Origin: Crocinitomicaceae bacterium
Lineage (GTDB): Bacteria; Bacteroidota; Bacteroidia; Flavobacteriales_D; Crocinitomicaceae
Assembly: GCA_015662935.1 (NCBI GenBank)
Contig: DQTF01000185.1
Coordinates: forward strand, 1-7,950
Reading direction: 5' to 3'
DNA: 7,950 nt
The notes under the pieces: generated by a model
What the model saw: the letters and a program-made list of their open reading frames with translations, nothing else
Databases searched by the model: none
What the model was told of the DNA's origin: nothing
Shown here: piece after piece, positions 6,539-7,950 of the stretch
Layout: each line of letters opens with the position of its first letter
Numbering within the stretch: position 1 is the stretch's first letter
Made by a program: the position numbers and the translations under genes

Positions 6539-6585
6539 AATTAACAAAGGGTGTTTAATCATTGATCAAACACCCTTTGTTAATT
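6539..6585 (-). terminator. Strong hairpin terminator after the T9SS cargo gene
   Basis: AATTAACAAAGGGTGTTT (6539-6556) pairs perfectly with 6568-6585, giving an 18-bp stem around an 11-base loop. The loop itself has a minor ATCA/TGAT pairing. The stable core is GGGTGTTT/AAACACCC. On the minus strand the core is followed by TTTGTTAATT, a U-rich tail inside the outer stem, and is preceded by the matching A-rich arm. It begins 15 bases past the TAA of the cargo gene, the expected place. Because the structure is symmetrical it could also work on the plus strand, but no plus-strand gene approaches it. Confidence 0.8.
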
Positions 6586-6597
6586 CTTTGTTAATTC
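6576..6597. repeat. Perfect 11-bp tandem duplication beside the terminator
   Basis: TTTGTTAATTC occurs twice in direct tandem (6576-6586 and 6587-6597). The first copy forms the outer 3' arm of the terminator stem on the plus strand. The second copy lies between the stem and the stop codon of the cargo gene. It offers an alternative outer arm for the hairpin and probably reflects a small slippage duplication. Confidence 0.75.
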
Positions 6598-6599
6598 AA

Positions 6600-7950
6600 T
6601 TATTCTGGAACAAATGAACTCTTTCTCTTTAGAATAGATACATGTCCATTAAAATTAATTCGTTCATCCTTATAAGGATTCTTGACCGTTGCTTTCCATA
6701 TATAAGTGTCATTAGCTATAACACGACCATGATAAGTTCCATCCCATCCAACTGAAGGATCATGACTTTCCCATACGACTTCTCCCCAACGGTTATAAAC
6801 ATACATTTCATAATCATATATGTCAATCCCTAAAATAACAGGCTTCCAATATTGATTGTACTCATTATCGTCAGGAGTAAATGCTGTAGGTGCAAAGAAA
6901 TTAATTGCTTCAACAATTTGAGCGTATAAAGTTGTTGTATCTGTACAACCTCTTTCGTTTGTTACAACTAATGTAATAGGATACTGTTCTACAACATCTT
7001 CTGGAAATTCAAAAGTAGGATTCTCTAAACTACTTGATGAAGGATATGAACCAGGGCTGTCCCATTGCCAAGACACAACATCCGAAGAAGAGTTGCTTTG
7101 CATATGAATGACTGTTTCAAAAATGGTAGCAGGATTGTTTGAAAAAACCCAGCTAGCTGTTGGAGTAGGGATTACTTCAATTATTCCTTTCATAGTATCG
7201 GTATACACACATCCGAAAACAGAAGTTACTGTCATTGTTATATCCATGAAACCGGTAGTATTGTAATAATGCGATATTGGATTGTTTCCAGAAGTTAATC
7301 CAGTATGCGTAATATTGTCACCAAACTCCCAGAATGTTGTAGCAATCTCAGTTGGATTGGTTGATGTATTCGTGAAGTAAAAGGTATCCGGAACACACTT
7401 TGTTGGCATATCTGGAATAGAAGACGGTACAATTGGTGTAGGGAAAGTAATCGTCATACATTCACTCGTTACCGGAGAGCCACAAACTTCTGATAACTCA
7501 ACACAATAAGTTGTATTGGTAACATCTGGGTCAACTTCGATCTCATCTCCTGTATCAATAATAGTTCCGTTTTGAGACCATGTAAAAGTATAAGCTGAAG
7601 AACCTCCTGAGCCTGCTACGTTAAGAAGCAAAGCATCTTCTGGACAAATTTGAGTATCAGGAGTTAATGAAGAGATAGAAAGTGGTAATGGCTCACCAAG
7701 AGTACCCGTAATTGAAGTAACACAGTTATTGCCATCTGTAATAGTTATCGTGTGATTACCAACCATAAGATCAGTCGCGGTTTGTGTAGCTGAACTAGAT
7801 CTATCCCACGAATATGAATAAGGCAATGTTCCATCGATTACATTTATAGTTATTATTCCATCATTTCCAGAGTTACATGTCACATCTGATTGAGAAGTGA
7901 TTGATGCAGTTATTCCTGGAATCTCTGTTACTGTAACACTTAATGTAGAA
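6600..7950 (-). CDS. Large surface protein with SprB-type repeat, PKD/Ig-like domains and T9SS type B sorting domain, C-terminal part (cut by right edge)
   Basis: The frame is open from the window edge to the TAA at 6600-6602: 449 residues with no true start. The GTG at 7881-7883 is an internal valine, because the frame continues upstream as a repeat. From the N-terminal side: the end of one repeat (LSVTVTE, about 7926-7946), then a SprB-type repeat at about 7689-7883 (TCNSGNDGIITINVIDG, PYSYSW, TITITDGNNC). Ig/PKD-like domains follow: one with CPEDALLLNVAG, one with FWEFGDN...HYYNTTGF, and one with WQWDSPGS...TLVVTNERGC. The last ~85 residues (about 6603-6866) are a T9SS type B C-terminal domain: FFAPTAFTPDDNEYNQYW, then VYNRWGEVVWES, GWDGTYHG and NDTYIWKATV. 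This domain directs export across the outer membrane by the type IX system. Paired cysteines suggest disulfides. Such proteins act as gliding adhesins or surface-attached matrix proteins; the exact ligand cannot be told. A strong terminator follows the gene. Confidence 0.93.
   Translation of the reverse strand, partial: STLSVTVTEIPGITASITSQSDVTCNSGNDGIITINVIDGTLPYSYSWDRSSSATQTATDLMVGNHTITITDGNNCVTSITGTLGEPLPLSISSLTPDTQICPEDALLLNVAGSGGSSAYTFTWSQNGTIIDTGDEIEVDPDVTNTTYCVELSEVCGSPVTSECMTITFPTPIVPSSIPDMPTKCVPDTFYFTNTSTNPTEIATTFWEFGDNITHTGLTSGNNPISHYYNTTGFMDITMTVTSVFGCVYTDTMKGIIEVIPTPTASWVFSNNPATIFETVIHMQSNSSSDVVSWQWDSPGSYPSSSSLENPTFEFPEDVVEQYPITLVVTNERGCTDTTTLYAQIVEAINFFAPTAFTPDDNEYNQYWKPVILGIDIYDYEMYVYNRWGEVVWESHDPSVGWDGTYHGRVIANDTYIWKATVKNPYKDERINFNGHVSILKRKSSFVPE

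Noticed and set aside
7881..7883. GTG as the start codon of a 427-residue protein
   Set aside because: The frame stays open upstream to the window edge and encodes the preceding repeat and linker (LSVTVTEIPGITASITSQSD), and no signal peptide follows the GTG. It is an internal valine of a longer protein.

Overview
The window is AT-rich and reads as a chromosomal segment of a marine or freshwater member of the Bacteroidota, most likely order Flavobacteriales. Three things support this. A large surface protein at the right edge ends in a type IX secretion (T9SS) type B C-terminal domain and carries a SprB-type repeat. Several gene starts are preceded by the Bacteroidota-specific -7 promoter element TAnnTTTG. 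Shine-Dalgarno sequences are weak or absent. Family assignments come from motif recognition by eye; no database search was possible.

Layout from left to right. (1) 1-1336, minus strand: a two-gene operon. A 294-residue protein with three membrane helices is followed after 3 bases by a DUF3822-like gene that runs off the left edge. A perfect TAnnTTTG element (1364-1371) lies just upstream. (2) 1499-2917, plus strand: a RecD2/Dda-like superfamily 1 DNA helicase, divergent from that operon. (3) 2948-3055: a regulatory repeat array of four TTATTATN blocks at 32-33 bp spacing, about three helical turns. Palindromes lie between the blocks, and the last unit merges into a perfect TAnnTTTG promoter. 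(4) 3062-4186, plus: an AAA_14/DUF4143 ATPase, probably translated from an almost leaderless mRNA. (5) 4183-6453, minus: a 756-residue secreted or periplasmic protein of unknown family, convergent with the ATPase and overlapping it by 4 bases. (6) 6454-6599: a compact intergenic region with a promoter for the 756-residue gene and a strong hairpin terminator. The putative -33 box lies inside the hairpin. (7) 6600-7950, minus: the C-terminal 449 residues of a large adhesin-like T9SS cargo protein, cut by the right edge.

The genes do not form one pathway. The helicase and the DUF3822-like gene are ordinary conserved Flavobacteriales genes. The ATPase with its repeat-rich promoter has the character of a mobile or accessory gene placed between resident genes. 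The T9SS cargo and the 756-residue protein are both exported envelope or surface proteins, but a separate promoter and terminator indicate they are independent transcription units. The most unusual features are the phased palindrome/promoter array in front of the ATPase and the unrecognised 756-residue protein. No intergenic stretch exceeds 300 bases, and I see no RNA genes, insertion sequences or CRISPR arrays.
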